Positions 1 to 7,118 of a stretch of 19,345 bases of DNA are shown here, in pieces. The stretch lies in assembly GCA_002315855.1 (NCBI GenBank), contig DCIG01000025.1, forward strand, positions 1-19,345, in the 5' to 3' direction. The notes below the pieces were generated by a model that worked only from the letters and a program-made list of their open reading frames with translations, made no database searches and was not told the DNA's origin. Within the stretch, counting starts at the first letter, position 1. The number at the start of each line of letters is the position of its first letter. The translations under genes were made by a program, and so were the position numbers. Origin of the DNA: Lentisphaeria bacterium UBA1732. Its GTDB lineage: Bacteria > Verrucomicrobiota > Lentisphaeria > Victivallales > UBA1829.

Positions 1-1337
1 TTAATTTTCTTCACCAGCTCTTTATTGGGTTCAGGAGCGGTATCCAGGAGCGCCAGCACTTCATCAATCCTTGTTTGTGCTGACTTTTCGCTGCTGCAAC
101 CGCTGATTGCTTCAATTGCTTTGCGCTGGCTTTCGTCCCCAACGTGCGTGTAGTATTTGTCGGTAATATCCGATTCTGTCCCCAAAATCGAAAGCAAAGT
201 CGCCTTGGGTACGCCCGCTTCAGCACAGAAACTCGCAAAACTATGACGCAGGGAATGGAAGCCGTATACTGTCATCTTCTTCTTGCGTCCGGGGACTTCC
301 ACGGATGGTTCAAGACCAATCCAGCGGATGACGCGCAGAACATCAATATCAATCAGGTTATTCCCTACATTCTTGCCCGCAGCATTGGTTTTATTATAAC
401 GAGCCGCTGACCTGGGGCAAACATACTGATCCGTTTTCCATGATTCAGCCTCTTGCAGGGCCTTAAGAAGTTCTGGGGCAATAGGAATCGTGACCTCTTT
501 CCCTGTTTTGAATTGTTTGACCCAGATACGCTGACGGGCCATATCAATATTCTGCCATTGAAGCAAGACGCAATCTTTCAATCGTTGCCCTGTGAACATC
601 CCCATGATGTAAACGACACGGATTTCTGCCTTGTTCTTCAGTTTATGAATTGAATCCGATAAAACTGTCAAAAGTTCCTGTTCCTGCTCTTTGGTGAAGG
701 CTTGTCGGCGTACAATCGTATCCTGTTCTTCGCGAGGATTTCGCAAAAGCGTTTTGGAACGGAACGGGTTTTCCCCATCGTAATATTCTTTGAGGCAGTC
801 AAAAATCTTGCGAAGACGCTTTATTTTTCTGTTATGCGTATCAACAGCAATACTTGTTTTTTTCAGATATGCTGAAAATTCCTCGCAAACTTGAGGCGTT
901 ACTTCTCCAATACCTCTGGCGGTGGTATGTTTTCGCCCTGATAATGGTGTCGAAACAAAATTTACGAACTCATCAAAGGTAATTCGGTATGCGGTTTGTT
1001 CGCTGACAGTATGAGGCATGGCACGATTCGGATGTACTTCATATTGCTGCCACACTTCATTGAAAGGAAGATTCTGTGCTTGTTTGGAAAAACCTTTTAT
1101 CGCATTCAGCTGGGCAATGGCAACTTCCTGGGTAGGAGCTTCCCATACAGCGTCTAAATCAGATGCCTTTTGACAGGCCTCCTCATAATCACTGGTTTTC
1201 AGAGCAAATTCCTTGCGAATCCCGTTTGCTACCGTCAGGCGGTAGTAGTAGGTTCCGTTTTTGCTCTTCTGTCTCAAATTGCCATGCAAATCTTTCATTC
1301 GGGAGAAACGTCCTCTTCTTCGTGTGTTTTTTAACAT
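1..1337 (-). CDS. Tyrosine recombinase (site-specific integrase), open at left window edge
   Basis: Site-specific DNA recombinase of the phage-integrase family, expected to integrate and excise a mobile element. The frame is open from ATG 1335-1337 on the minus strand to the window edge, giving at least 445 residues; the stop lies to the left. Seen: box I TGQRLKD with Arg252, box II HSLRHSF with His361 and Arg364, and the nucleophile in KYYTH, most likely Tyr396. The box III position reads LGTES, without the usual His. The basic N-terminus (MLKNTRRRGRFSR) and the following 'NGTYYYRLTV' strand fit an arm-binding domain. A second in-frame ATG at 1296-1298 is a possible start. I prefer 1337 because an AGG lies about 8 nt upstream and the predicted promoter (1369-1396) lies just beyond. 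It starts 108 bp from the 3' end of tRNA-Ser and reads away from it, as expected for an element integrated at that tRNA. It is probably nearly complete, since families of this kind run about 400-450 residues. Confidence 0.9.
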   Translation of the reverse strand, partial: MLKNTRRRGRFSRMKDLHGNLRQKSKNGTYYYRLTVANGIRKEFALKTSDYEEACQKASDLDAVWEAPTQEVAIAQLNAIKGFSKQAQNLPFNEVWQQYEVHPNRAMPHTVSEQTAYRITFDEFVNFVSTPLSGRKHTTARGIGEVTPQVCEEFSAYLKKTSIAVDTHNRKIKRLRKIFDCLKEYYDGENPFRSKTLLRNPREEQDTIVRRQAFTKEQEQELLTVLSDSIHKLKNKAEIRVVYIMGMFTGQRLKDCVLLQWQNIDMARQRIWVKQFKTGKEVTIPIAPELLKALQEAESWKTDQYVCPRSAARYNKTNAAGKNVGNNLIDIDVLRVIRWIGLEPSVEVPGRKKKMTVYGFHSLRHSFASFCAEAGVPKATLLSILGTESDITDKYYTHVGDESQRKAIEAISGCSSEKSAQTRIDEVLALLDTAPEPNKELVKKI

Positions 1338-1360
1338 TTGTCAAACCTGTTTTGGCAGAT

Positions 1361-1380
1361 TATGGCACAATATAGCACAA
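1361..1380. repeat. Tandem 10-bp direct repeat over the integrase promoter
   Basis: Two adjacent 10-mers, tatggcacaa and tatagcacaa, differ at one position. On the minus strand they read TTGTGCTATA-TTGTGCCATA and include the predicted integrase -10 (1369-1374). Short tandem repeats beside int can be arm-type recombinase sites or operator/excisionase sites; which applies here is inference. Confidence 0.6.
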
Positions 1381-1396
1381 AAAAAGCTTTTTGCAA
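1369..1396 (-). promoter_or_regulatory. Predicted sigma-70-type promoter of the integrase
   Basis: Minus strand: -35 TTGCAA at 1391-1396, a 16-bp spacer containing an AAAAAGCTTTTT palindrome, and -10 TATATT at 1369-1374, about 32 bp ahead of the start codon. The element resembles the other promoters in this window. Confidence 0.55.
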
Positions 1397-1403
1397 TCTA
1401 AAC

Positions 1404-1423
1404 GGGGAAGAAATGGGGAAGAA
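1404..1423. repeat. Direct repeat between integrase and tRNA-Ser
   Basis: Two copies of ggggaagaa (1404-1412 and 1415-1423) are separated by two bases, so their spacing is 11 bp, about one helical turn. They lie between the tRNA 3' end and the int promoter, where arm-type integrase sites would be expected. That role is inference. Confidence 0.5.
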
Positions 1424-1445
1424 TACGTAAAAATGAGGTTAAAAA

Positions 1446-1538
1446 TGGCGGAGAGAGGGGGATTCGAACCCCCGGTGGAGTTTTAAACCCCACGACGGTT
1501 TAGCAAACCGTTCCTTTCGGCCACTCAGGCATCTCTCC
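1446..1538 (-). tRNA. tRNA-Ser (anticodon GCU), CCA encoded
   Basis: Minus-strand cloverleaf. The acceptor stem GGAGAGA (1532-1538) pairs with TCTCTCC (1450-1456), followed by discriminator G and an encoded CCA at 1446-1448. The anticodon arm ACGGT-TTGCTAA-ACCGT gives anticodon GCU. A long variable arm (GTGGGG/CTCCAC type) marks it as class II serine tRNA. The T-arm is GGGGG-TTCGAAT-CCCCC. It decodes AGC/AGU. The integrase gene lies directly downstream and reads away, so the 3' half of this tRNA is the likely attachment site. The intact 3' end and CCA imply that integration restored the gene. A T-run follows the CCA and may serve as the transcript end. Confidence 0.95.
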
Positions 1539-1567
1539 GCAAAACGTAACGTTTGATGCGTTGATTT

Positions 1568-1595
1568 AATATAGCTCACGGAAAGCAAAAATCAA
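1568..1595 (-). promoter_or_regulatory. Predicted promoter of tRNA-Ser
   Basis: Minus strand: -35 TTGATT at 1590-1595, 16-bp spacer, -10 TATATT at 1568-1573, about 30 bp upstream of the mature tRNA 5' end. Confidence 0.55.
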
Positions 1596-1943
1596 GCCCA
1601 AATCTCAAAAAAAGTGAAAATCTCCTCATTTTTATGCGCTTTTCATCATTTCCGGCCCCCGGTCCCTCGCCTTTGTCCTTCCGTAAAATGCCCCTCATCC
1701 AGCCTCGACTTCTGCTGCCGGACTCTTTCACGAATCTCCCGCGCCCCCTCATTTCTCCCCCGATTCCGCAGAACAATGAGTATCTCTATGATTTTCGGAT
1801 TATCGTATTTTCATCAATGTCCTGAAACAGCTTTTGATGTCGGCGACTGGAATCGCTCCCCCCAAAAGTGCAAAAACCGGACTTGATTCATCCTCGAAAA
1901 GACAATATTCCCGATTTATAGAGGTGCCATAATCTCTTTTCCA
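1596..1943. other. Intergenic stretch without a recognisable gene
   Basis: This region lies between the divergent tRNA-Ser and thrC promoters. Short open frames on both strands have no recognisable domain, no Shine-Dalgarno support and Ser/Arg/Pro-rich composition typical of non-coding reading. The pyrimidine-rich stretch 1660-1760 is the only compositional feature. I see no RNA gene, repeat or strong hairpin in it. Confidence 0.5.
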
Positions 1944-1972
1944 TTGAAAAAACGTTTCCCCGGCTATATATT
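1944..1972 (+). promoter_or_regulatory. Predicted promoter of thrC
   Basis: -35 TTGAAA at 1944-1949, a 17-bp spacer, -10 TATATT at 1967-1972. This gives a leader of about 75 nt before the thrC ATG. The leader holds a small hairpin at 1988-2002 (GAGAAA/TTTCTC). Confidence 0.65.
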
Positions 1973-2055
1973 AATATGGTAAATTTGGAGAAATCTTTTC
2001 TCTTGTCTTTGCCTCGCCTTTTGCGCACTTCAACTCTCACTTTTCAGGTCATATC

Positions 2056-3543
2056 ATGAAATTTACCAGCACCCGGAGCATTCTCTCCATCGAATCTTCC
2101 ACGGCTATCACGAAGGGAATCGCCGATGACGGCGGGCTGTTCGTCCCGACTTCATTCCCGAAACTTGATGCTGACCTCGTCGGCAAGCTCATTCACATGG
2201 ATTATCAGGCGCGCGCCAAAGCCGTCCTGTCTCTCTTCCTCACCGACTTCACCCCCGATGAACTGGATTATTGTGTCAAAGGTGCCTACACGGGTACGTT
2301 CGAGAATGATGTCCCCGCTCCCCTTGTCGAAGTCGCTCCCCGCATGAATCTGCTGGAACTCTGGCACGGTCCTACCTGCGCGTTCAAAGATATGGCGCTT
2401 CAGCTCCTGCCGTATCTGCTGACCGTTTCCGCCGCGAAAACCGCCCCCGGACGCACCATGATTATTCTCGTGGCCACCTCCGGTGACACCGGAAAAGCTG
2501 CTTTGGACGGTTTCGCCGACGTTGAAAACACCCGCATTATTGTGTTCTACCCCCAGGACGGCGTCAGCTCCATGCAGAAACGCCAGATGACCACACAGCG
2601 GGGCGCGAATGTGGCAGTCGCAGGCATTGAGGGTAATTTTGATGACGCGCAGACCGGAGTCAAATCCATTTTTGCCGATCCCGCCATGAAAGAATACCTC
2701 GCGTCCCGGAATATGGAATTTTCCTCTGCGAACTCCATCAACTTCGGGCGTCTCGTCCCCCAGATTGTGTATTATGTTTCTGCATGGTGCGACCTCCTGA
2801 AATCGGGTCGTCTCGCCCCCGGCGAAACATTCAATATCACCGTCCCCACCGGAAACTTCGGCAATATCCTTGCCGCCGTTTATGCCAAATACATGGGCGT
2901 CCCCGTCAATAAGTTCATTTGCGCCTCAAATCGCAACAATATCCTGACCGACTTCATCCGCACAGGCACTTATGACCGCAACCGTCCGTTCTTCACCACA
3001 TCCAGCCCATCCATGGACATCCTGATTTCCTCCAATCTGGAACGCCTCCTGTTCCACCTCTATGGAAACAATCCGGCTCCCATTCGCGACCTGATGGCAC
3101 AGTTGAAAGCAAACGGCAAATATACCGTCTCCCCCGATGTGCTGGCCGCGCTTCAAAGTGATTTCGTCGGGTACTGCTGCGATGACCAGGCCACGGCGGA
3201 CACCATTTCCGCGCTTTTCCGCGAACATCACTATCTCTGCGATACCCATACCGCCGTTGCGGTCAACGCTTATCGGCAGTATCTCGCGGAAAACGCCGAC
3301 AATCGTCCCTGCGTCATTGCATCGACTGCATCCCCCTACAAATTTGCGGCCTCCGTGCTGCCTGCGGTCTTCGACGGTGCACTCCCCGCGAACGAGTTTG
3401 AAATGCTGGACAAACTGTCCGAAGTTTCCGCCACGAAAATCCCTGCTCCTCTGGCGGCTCTGAAAAATGCAGAAATCCTGCATCCTGCCGCGATTGAGCG
3501 TACCGCCATGCGCGACTTTATCAGGGACTTCCTCAATAAGTAA
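2056..3543 (+). CDS. thrC: Threonine synthase
   Basis: PLP enzyme converting O-phospho-L-homoserine to L-threonine, the last step of threonine synthesis, in the cytoplasm. The 495-residue protein starts with the typical N-terminal segment ending DDGGLFVP. HGPTCAFKDMALQLLP carries the Schiff-base lysine (about Lys111), ATSGDTGKAALDGF is the substrate/PLP-contacting loop, and PTGNFGNILAA is the phosphate-binding loop. Length and motif order fit the long thrC class shared by bacteria and fungi. The ATG at 2056 follows a weak AGG 7 nt upstream. The gene stands alone: its own promoter is at 1944-1972 and a hairpin terminator follows at 3571-3597. No other threonine pathway gene is in the window, and no Thr-rich leader peptide is visible. 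Confidence 0.95.
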   Translation: MKFTSTRSILSIESSTAITKGIADDGGLFVPTSFPKLDADLVGKLIHMDYQARAKAVLSLFLTDFTPDELDYCVKGAYTGTFENDVPAPLVEVAPRMNLLELWHGPTCAFKDMALQLLPYLLTVSAAKTAPGRTMIILVATSGDTGKAALDGFADVENTRIIVFYPQDGVSSMQKRQMTTQRGANVAVAGIEGNFDDAQTGVKSIFADPAMKEYLASRNMEFSSANSINFGRLVPQIVYYVSAWCDLLKSGRLAPGETFNITVPTGNFGNILAAVYAKYMGVPVNKFICASNRNNILTDFIRTGTYDRNRPFFTTSSPSMDILISSNLERLLFHLYGNNPAPIRDLMAQLKANGKYTVSPDVLAALQSDFVGYCCDDQATADTISALFREHHYLCDTHTAVAVNAYRQYLAENADNRPCVIASTASPYKFAASVLPAVFDGALPANEFEMLDKLSEVSATKIPAPLAALKNAEILHPAAIERTAMRDFIRDFLNK

Positions 3544-3570
3544 TATTGCTGAAAATTTCAGTTTTTGGAA

Positions 3571-3597
3571 GACGGTTCAATTTGAGCCGTCTTTTTT
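3571..3597 (+). terminator. Intrinsic terminator after thrC
   Basis: The stem GACGGTTCA/TGAGCCGTC, nine pairs including one G-U with a short loop, is followed by six Ts at 3592-3597. It lies 28 bp after the thrC stop and 34 bp before the next promoter. Confidence 0.85.
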
Positions 3598-3630
3598 CAT
3601 CTCCTCATATCAGAAAATACTGAAAAAAAC

Positions 3631-3659
3631 TTGCATGACTGCTGCCGCGCGTGTATATT
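3631..3659 (+). promoter_or_regulatory. Predicted promoter of the DUF1015-kdsB operon
   Basis: -35 TTGCAT at 3631-3636, 17-bp spacer, -10 TATATT at 3654-3659. The leader to the ATG at 3718 is about 50 nt. Confidence 0.7.
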
Positions 3660-3717
3660 AATAGATAATTTTTTCATGAATACAATCATTTTTGCAGAAA
3701 ATTCAAGGAGTCTTTCC

Positions 3718-4950
3718 ATGGCTGTTTTCAAACCGTTCCGTGCTCTGATGCCGAAACCCGAACAGGTCGCTCAGGTTTCCGCCGTTCCTTATGATGTCGT
3801 CAATACGCAGGAAGCCGCCGCGATGGCGGAAGGCAATCCCCTTTCTTTCCTCCGTGTCTCGCGTCCCGAAATCGAACTCCCCGAAGGAACCAATCTCTAC
3901 TCGGATGAAGTCTATGAGAAAGCCGCTTCCAACTTCAAGCGTCTCTGTCAGGAAGCCCCGCTGGACTTCGACCCCGTCCCCAATCTTTACATCTACGCCC
4001 TCACCATGAACGGGCGCACGCAGGTCGGTGTTGCCGGTGCCGCCAGCACCAAGGATTACGATACCAATGTCATCAAAAAGCACGAAACCACCCGCAAGGA
4101 CAAAGAAGACGACCGTGCCCGCCACGTGCTCACTCTCCGTTCTCAGACCGGCCCCGTCTTCCTCACGTTCCGCGATAATGAGAAAATCAATGCTCTCATC
4201 GCCACAATCACGCAGAAAACTCCTTTCTACGATTTCACGGCCCCTGATGGTATCCGTCATCAGCTGTGGAAAGCAGGCTCTGCCCGCAGTGCCGAACTCT
4301 CTCATCTTTTCGTGAAATTCATCCCATGCTTCTACATTGCCGACGGACACCACCGTGCAGCCTCCGCCTCCCGCGCCGCCGCTGCCTGCAAAGCCGCAAA
4401 TCCTGACCATACCGGTTCGGAAGAATACAATTATTTCCTCGCCGTGGCGTTCCCCGCTTCCGAGCTGAAAATCCTCCCCTACAACCGCGCTCTCAAAGAT
4501 TTGAACGGCATGAATCCTGCCGAATTTATCTCCCGCCTGACCGATGAATTTGAATGCGAAGAGACCGACTCCAAAGAACCTTCCTGCCCCGGCACTTTCC
4601 GCATGTACATCGACGGTAAATGGTTCGCCCTCACCCCGAAATTCTCCACGGAAGGTCTTTCCCCCGTGGACTCTCTGGATGTCAGCATCCTTCAGGACCA
4701 CGTGTTGAGCCCGATTCTTGGGATTGAAGACCCCCGCACCAGCAAACGCATTGACTTCATTGGCGGCATTCGCGGCACTGCCGAGCTGGAACGCCTCTGC
4801 AAGGAAGGTCGCGCCGTCCTCTGCTTCTCCATGTATCCCACCACTGTGGAACAGCTTATGGCAATTGCGGATGCCGGAAGCATTATGCCGCCGAAATCCA
4901 CTTGGTTTGAACCCAAACTCCGTGACGGTCTGGTCTGCCATTCCTTCTGA
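3718..4950 (+). CDS. DUF1015-family protein, function unknown
   Basis: A 410-residue soluble protein of the family annotated as DUF1015. Seen: the N-terminal KPFRALMPKPE and VPYDVV segments, a central HETTRKDKEDDRARH block rich in charged residues, and the YIADGHHRAASA box, all hallmarks I associate with the family. The GHHR box looks like the glycine/arginine boxes of ParB/sulfiredoxin-fold proteins, some of which phosphorylate small molecules, but any catalytic role here is inference. The start at 3718 is chosen because AAGGAG sits 7 nt upstream; an upstream in-frame ATG at 3631 overlaps the -35 element and is not used. It is followed after 9 bp by kdsB, so the two are probably co-transcribed. 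No signal peptide or membrane segment is seen. Confidence 0.8.
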   Translation: MAVFKPFRALMPKPEQVAQVSAVPYDVVNTQEAAAMAEGNPLSFLRVSRPEIELPEGTNLYSDEVYEKAASNFKRLCQEAPLDFDPVPNLYIYALTMNGRTQVGVAGAASTKDYDTNVIKKHETTRKDKEDDRARHVLTLRSQTGPVFLTFRDNEKINALIATITQKTPFYDFTAPDGIRHQLWKAGSARSAELSHLFVKFIPCFYIADGHHRAASASRAAAACKAANPDHTGSEEYNYFLAVAFPASELKILPYNRALKDLNGMNPAEFISRLTDEFECEETDSKEPSCPGTFRMYIDGKWFALTPKFSTEGLSPVDSLDVSILQDHVLSPILGIEDPRTSKRIDFIGGIRGTAELERLCKEGRAVLCFSMYPTTVEQLMAIADAGSIMPPKSTWFEPKLRDGLVCHSF

Positions 4951-4959
4951 GGTGTCGTC

Positions 4960-5706
4960 ATGGCTCTGAAAACTGCTGTCATCATCCCTGCCCGCATGGG
5001 CTCCATGCGTTTCCCCGGAAAAGTCCTTGCCGAACTCGGCGGAAAACCGGTTATTCAGCATGTCTGGGAAAATGCAATCCGTTCCAAGGCTGATTATGTG
5101 GCGGTCGCCGCTGATGATGTCCGCGTGGAAAATGCGGTGAAAAATTTCGGCGGTACGGTCGTCATGACTCGTCCCGATCATCCGTCGGGAAGCGACCGCG
5201 TGTGGGAAGCCGCCGCTCAGTTCCCCGATGCTCAACTCATTGTCAATGTCCAGGGCGATGAACCTTTCCTGCCGTATCAGGTCATTGATTCTCTCATGGA
5301 TGCCATGAACGGCGATGATGCCCCCGGCATGGGGACCGTTGTCCTTCCCTGTCCCCGCGAACAGATTGCCGCGAATCCGAACCTCCCGAAAGTCGTTTTG
5401 GATGCCAATGATTATGCTCTCTATTTCAGCCGTTCCATGATTCCTTATTTGCGCGAAGGCGGCGAAGAAATGCCCGTCTATCGCCACTGGGGCATTTACG
5501 CATATCGCAGAGAAACCCTTGCCAAATTCGTTTCCCTGCCTGAAGGCCGCCTCGAACGCTGTGAAAAACTGGAACAGCTCCGCGCTCTCGAAAACGGAAT
5601 TCGCATTAAGGTGATTCGCACATCGTTCGACTCCATCGGCATTGATACTCCCGATGATTTGGAACGCGCCCGCATTTTTTTGGAAACGCATTCAAAACAC
5701 GCTTGA
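4960..5706 (+). CDS. kdsB: 3-deoxy-manno-octulosonate cytidylyltransferase (CMP-Kdo synthetase)
   Basis: Activates Kdo with CTP to CMP-Kdo, the donor for the lipid A inner core, in the cytoplasm. The 248-residue length matches the usual size. Seen: the nucleotide-binding N-terminus IIPARMGSMRFPGK (commonly IPARxxSxRLPGK), the HPSGSDRVWEA segment, VNVQGDEPF with the metal-coordinating Asp, YFSRSMIPY, and the closing IDTPDDLERAR. The start at 4960 has GAGG about 7 nt upstream, beginning within the preceding stop codon. It lies 9 bp after the DUF1015 gene. Its TGA stop (5704-5706) lies inside the predicted kdsA -35 box. No frameshift or missing motif. Confidence 0.95.
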   Translation: MALKTAVIIPARMGSMRFPGKVLAELGGKPVIQHVWENAIRSKADYVAVAADDVRVENAVKNFGGTVVMTRPDHPSGSDRVWEAAAQFPDAQLIVNVQGDEPFLPYQVIDSLMDAMNGDDAPGMGTVVLPCPREQIAANPNLPKVVLDANDYALYFSRSMIPYLREGGEEMPVYRHWGIYAYRRETLAKFVSLPEGRLERCEKLEQLRALENGIRIKVIRTSFDSIGIDTPDDLERARIFLETHSKHA

Positions 5707-5731
5707 CATTTCCTTGTTTTCGGAGTATCTT
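5703..5731 (+). promoter_or_regulatory. Predicted promoter of the kdsA-lpt operon
   Basis: Consensus -35 TTGACA at 5703-5708, 17-bp spacer, -10 TATCTT at 5726-5731. The -35 overlaps the last codon and stop of kdsB. It is the best-matching -35 in the window, consistent with steady expression of an essential envelope operon. Confidence 0.75.
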
Positions 5732-5776
5732 ATCTTTACTGCATCTTAATAATAACGACTTTTTTCCATTCTTCCA

Positions 5777-6604
5777 ATGAAAATCACTCCCGTTCAAACT
5801 GCTTCCTGCACCATTGGCGGTGATCGCTTTACGGTCATCGCCGGGCCGTGTGTTGCCGAAACTCCCGAACTTTGCATGAAAACAGCCGCACATTTCGCTG
5901 ATTTCTGTGCAAAACGCGGGATTCAATACATTTTCAAAGCCTCGTTCGACAAGGCAAATCGCAGTTCCATTTCCTCGTTCCGCGGAAACGGTATGGAAGC
6001 CGGACTGGAAATCCTGGCGGAAGTGAAACGCTCTCTGCATATTCCCGTCATTACGGATGTGCATGAATCCTCTCAGGTTGCGAAAGTTGCGGATGTCGTC
6101 GATTTCTTGCAGATTCCCGCTTTCCTGTGCCGTCAGACGGACTTGCTTGCCGCATGTGCGGAAACCGGGCTCCCCGTCAACGTGAAAAAAGGTCAGTTCC
6201 TTGCCGCTGAGGATATGGCCGGAGTCATCGGCAAACTCAAAGCTCACAATTGCAAAGGCATTATGCTGACCGAACGCGGTACGACATTCGGCTATCACAA
6301 TCTCGTGGTCGATATGAGGTCGCTCCCCGCAATGCGCGCGCTTGGTGTCCCCGTCGTTTTCGACGCCACACACTCGGTGCAGCTTCCCGGAGGTCTCGGT
6401 AATGCTTCCGGCGGGCAGCGTCAGTATGTTTCCACGCTTGCTCGTGCCGCCGCCGCTGCCGGGATTGACGCTCTCTTCATTGAAGTTCATCCCGACCCCG
6501 ACCACGCTCTCTCCGATGGTCCCAATTCTTTGAATTTCGAGCAGGCGGAACTAACGATCGAACAAACGGTTAAAATCCATGGAATTTCTTCACAGTATCT
6601 CTGA
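5777..6604 (+). CDS. kdsA: 2-dehydro-3-deoxyphosphooctonate aldolase (Kdo-8-phosphate synthase), metal-type
   Basis: Condenses phosphoenolpyruvate and arabinose 5-phosphate to Kdo-8-phosphate, the committed step to Kdo. The 275 residues carry the family signatures: AGPCVAE near residue 25, FKASFDKANRSSISSFRG, NVKKGQF, MLTERGTTFGY, DATHSVQLPGG and the C-terminal EVHPDPDHALSDGPN. The Cys of AGPC (Cys25), the His of DATHS and the late Glu and Asp match the four metal ligands of metal-dependent (class II) enzymes; the metal-independent E. coli type has Asn at the Cys position. First gene of the operon, about 40 nt behind its promoter. The leader lacks a Shine-Dalgarno sequence, so initiation probably relies on an unstructured leader. 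Its 3' end overlaps kdsC by 26 bp. Confidence 0.95.
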   Translation: MKITPVQTASCTIGGDRFTVIAGPCVAETPELCMKTAAHFADFCAKRGIQYIFKASFDKANRSSISSFRGNGMEAGLEILAEVKRSLHIPVITDVHESSQVAKVADVVDFLQIPAFLCRQTDLLAACAETGLPVNVKKGQFLAAEDMAGVIGKLKAHNCKGIMLTERGTTFGYHNLVVDMRSLPAMRALGVPVVFDATHSVQLPGGLGNASGGQRQYVSTLARAAAAAGIDALFIEVHPDPDHALSDGPNSLNFEQAELTIEQTVKIHGISSQYL

Positions 6605-7118
6605 CGAACAGATTCAGCGTATCACCACGATTATCCTTGATATTGACGGCGTTATGACCGATGGACATATCGGCTATGGCACCGGAAGCAACGAGGAAAT
6701 CAAGTTCTTCAATGTGCGCGATGGTCTCGGTGCCAGAATCGCCATGCGCGGCGGGCTGAAAATCGGCGTCCTCTCCGGTCGCCGGTGTGCCGCAAATACT
6801 CATCGTATTCAGGAGCTCGGTTTCTCGTTCGATTATCAGGGCTGTTTCGACAAGCTCGAAGGCTTTGAAACTCTCCTCAAAGAACAGAACCTCACCCCCG
6901 AAGAATGCCTCTACATGGGCGATGATATTGTCGACCTGCCTCCCATGAAACGCGCCGGGATTGGCGTTACAGTCCCCGATAACGATTCTTCGCTGGATGA
7001 GGTCGCAGATTTGCGCACCTCTCATGCAGGAGGCAATGGCGCCGTCCGCGAAGTCATCGAATTTATTTTGAAAGGACAGGGAAAATGGGAAAAAGCCACC
7101 GAAAAGTATTATCGCTGA
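6579..7118 (+). CDS. kdsC: 3-deoxy-manno-octulosonate-8-phosphate phosphatase (HAD family)
   Basis: Removes the phosphate from Kdo-8-phosphate, the step between KdsA and KdsB. The 179-residue, capless C0-type HAD enzyme has the nucleophile motif LDIDGVMTDG (Asp21/Asp23), then VLSGR (motif II Ser), a lysine-containing segment and YMGDDIVDLPPM (motif IV acids). The C-terminal part (VPDNDSSLDEVADLRTSHAGGNGAVREV) is typical of KdsC. The start lies inside the end of kdsA in another frame (26-bp overlap) with no clear Shine-Dalgarno sequence, which suggests translational coupling. Context right after kdsA makes the assignment firm compared with other small HAD phosphatases. Confidence 0.93.
   Translation: MEFLHSISDEQIQRITTIILDIDGVMTDGHIGYGTGSNEEIKFFNVRDGLGARIAMRGGLKIGVLSGRRCAANTHRIQELGFSFDYQGCFDKLEGFETLLKEQNLTPEECLYMGDDIVDLPPMKRAGIGVTVPDNDSSLDEVADLRTSHAGGNGAVREVIEFILKGQGKWEKATEKYYR

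Noticed and set aside
144..653. Small plus-strand frames at the left end
   Set aside because: They are shadows of the minus-strand integrase, which is continuously open from 1337 to the window edge with all catalytic boxes.
3703..5691. 662-codon open frame on the minus strand
   Set aside because: It lies antisense to the DUF1015 gene and kdsB, both with clear family motifs and start signals. Its product is Gly/His/Phe-rich with no domain, the typical mirror of the codon usage on the plus strand.
5606..6505. 299-codon minus-strand open frame over kdsB-kdsA
   Set aside because: It covers the kdsA promoter and the conserved kdsA coding region, has no motif and no start signal.
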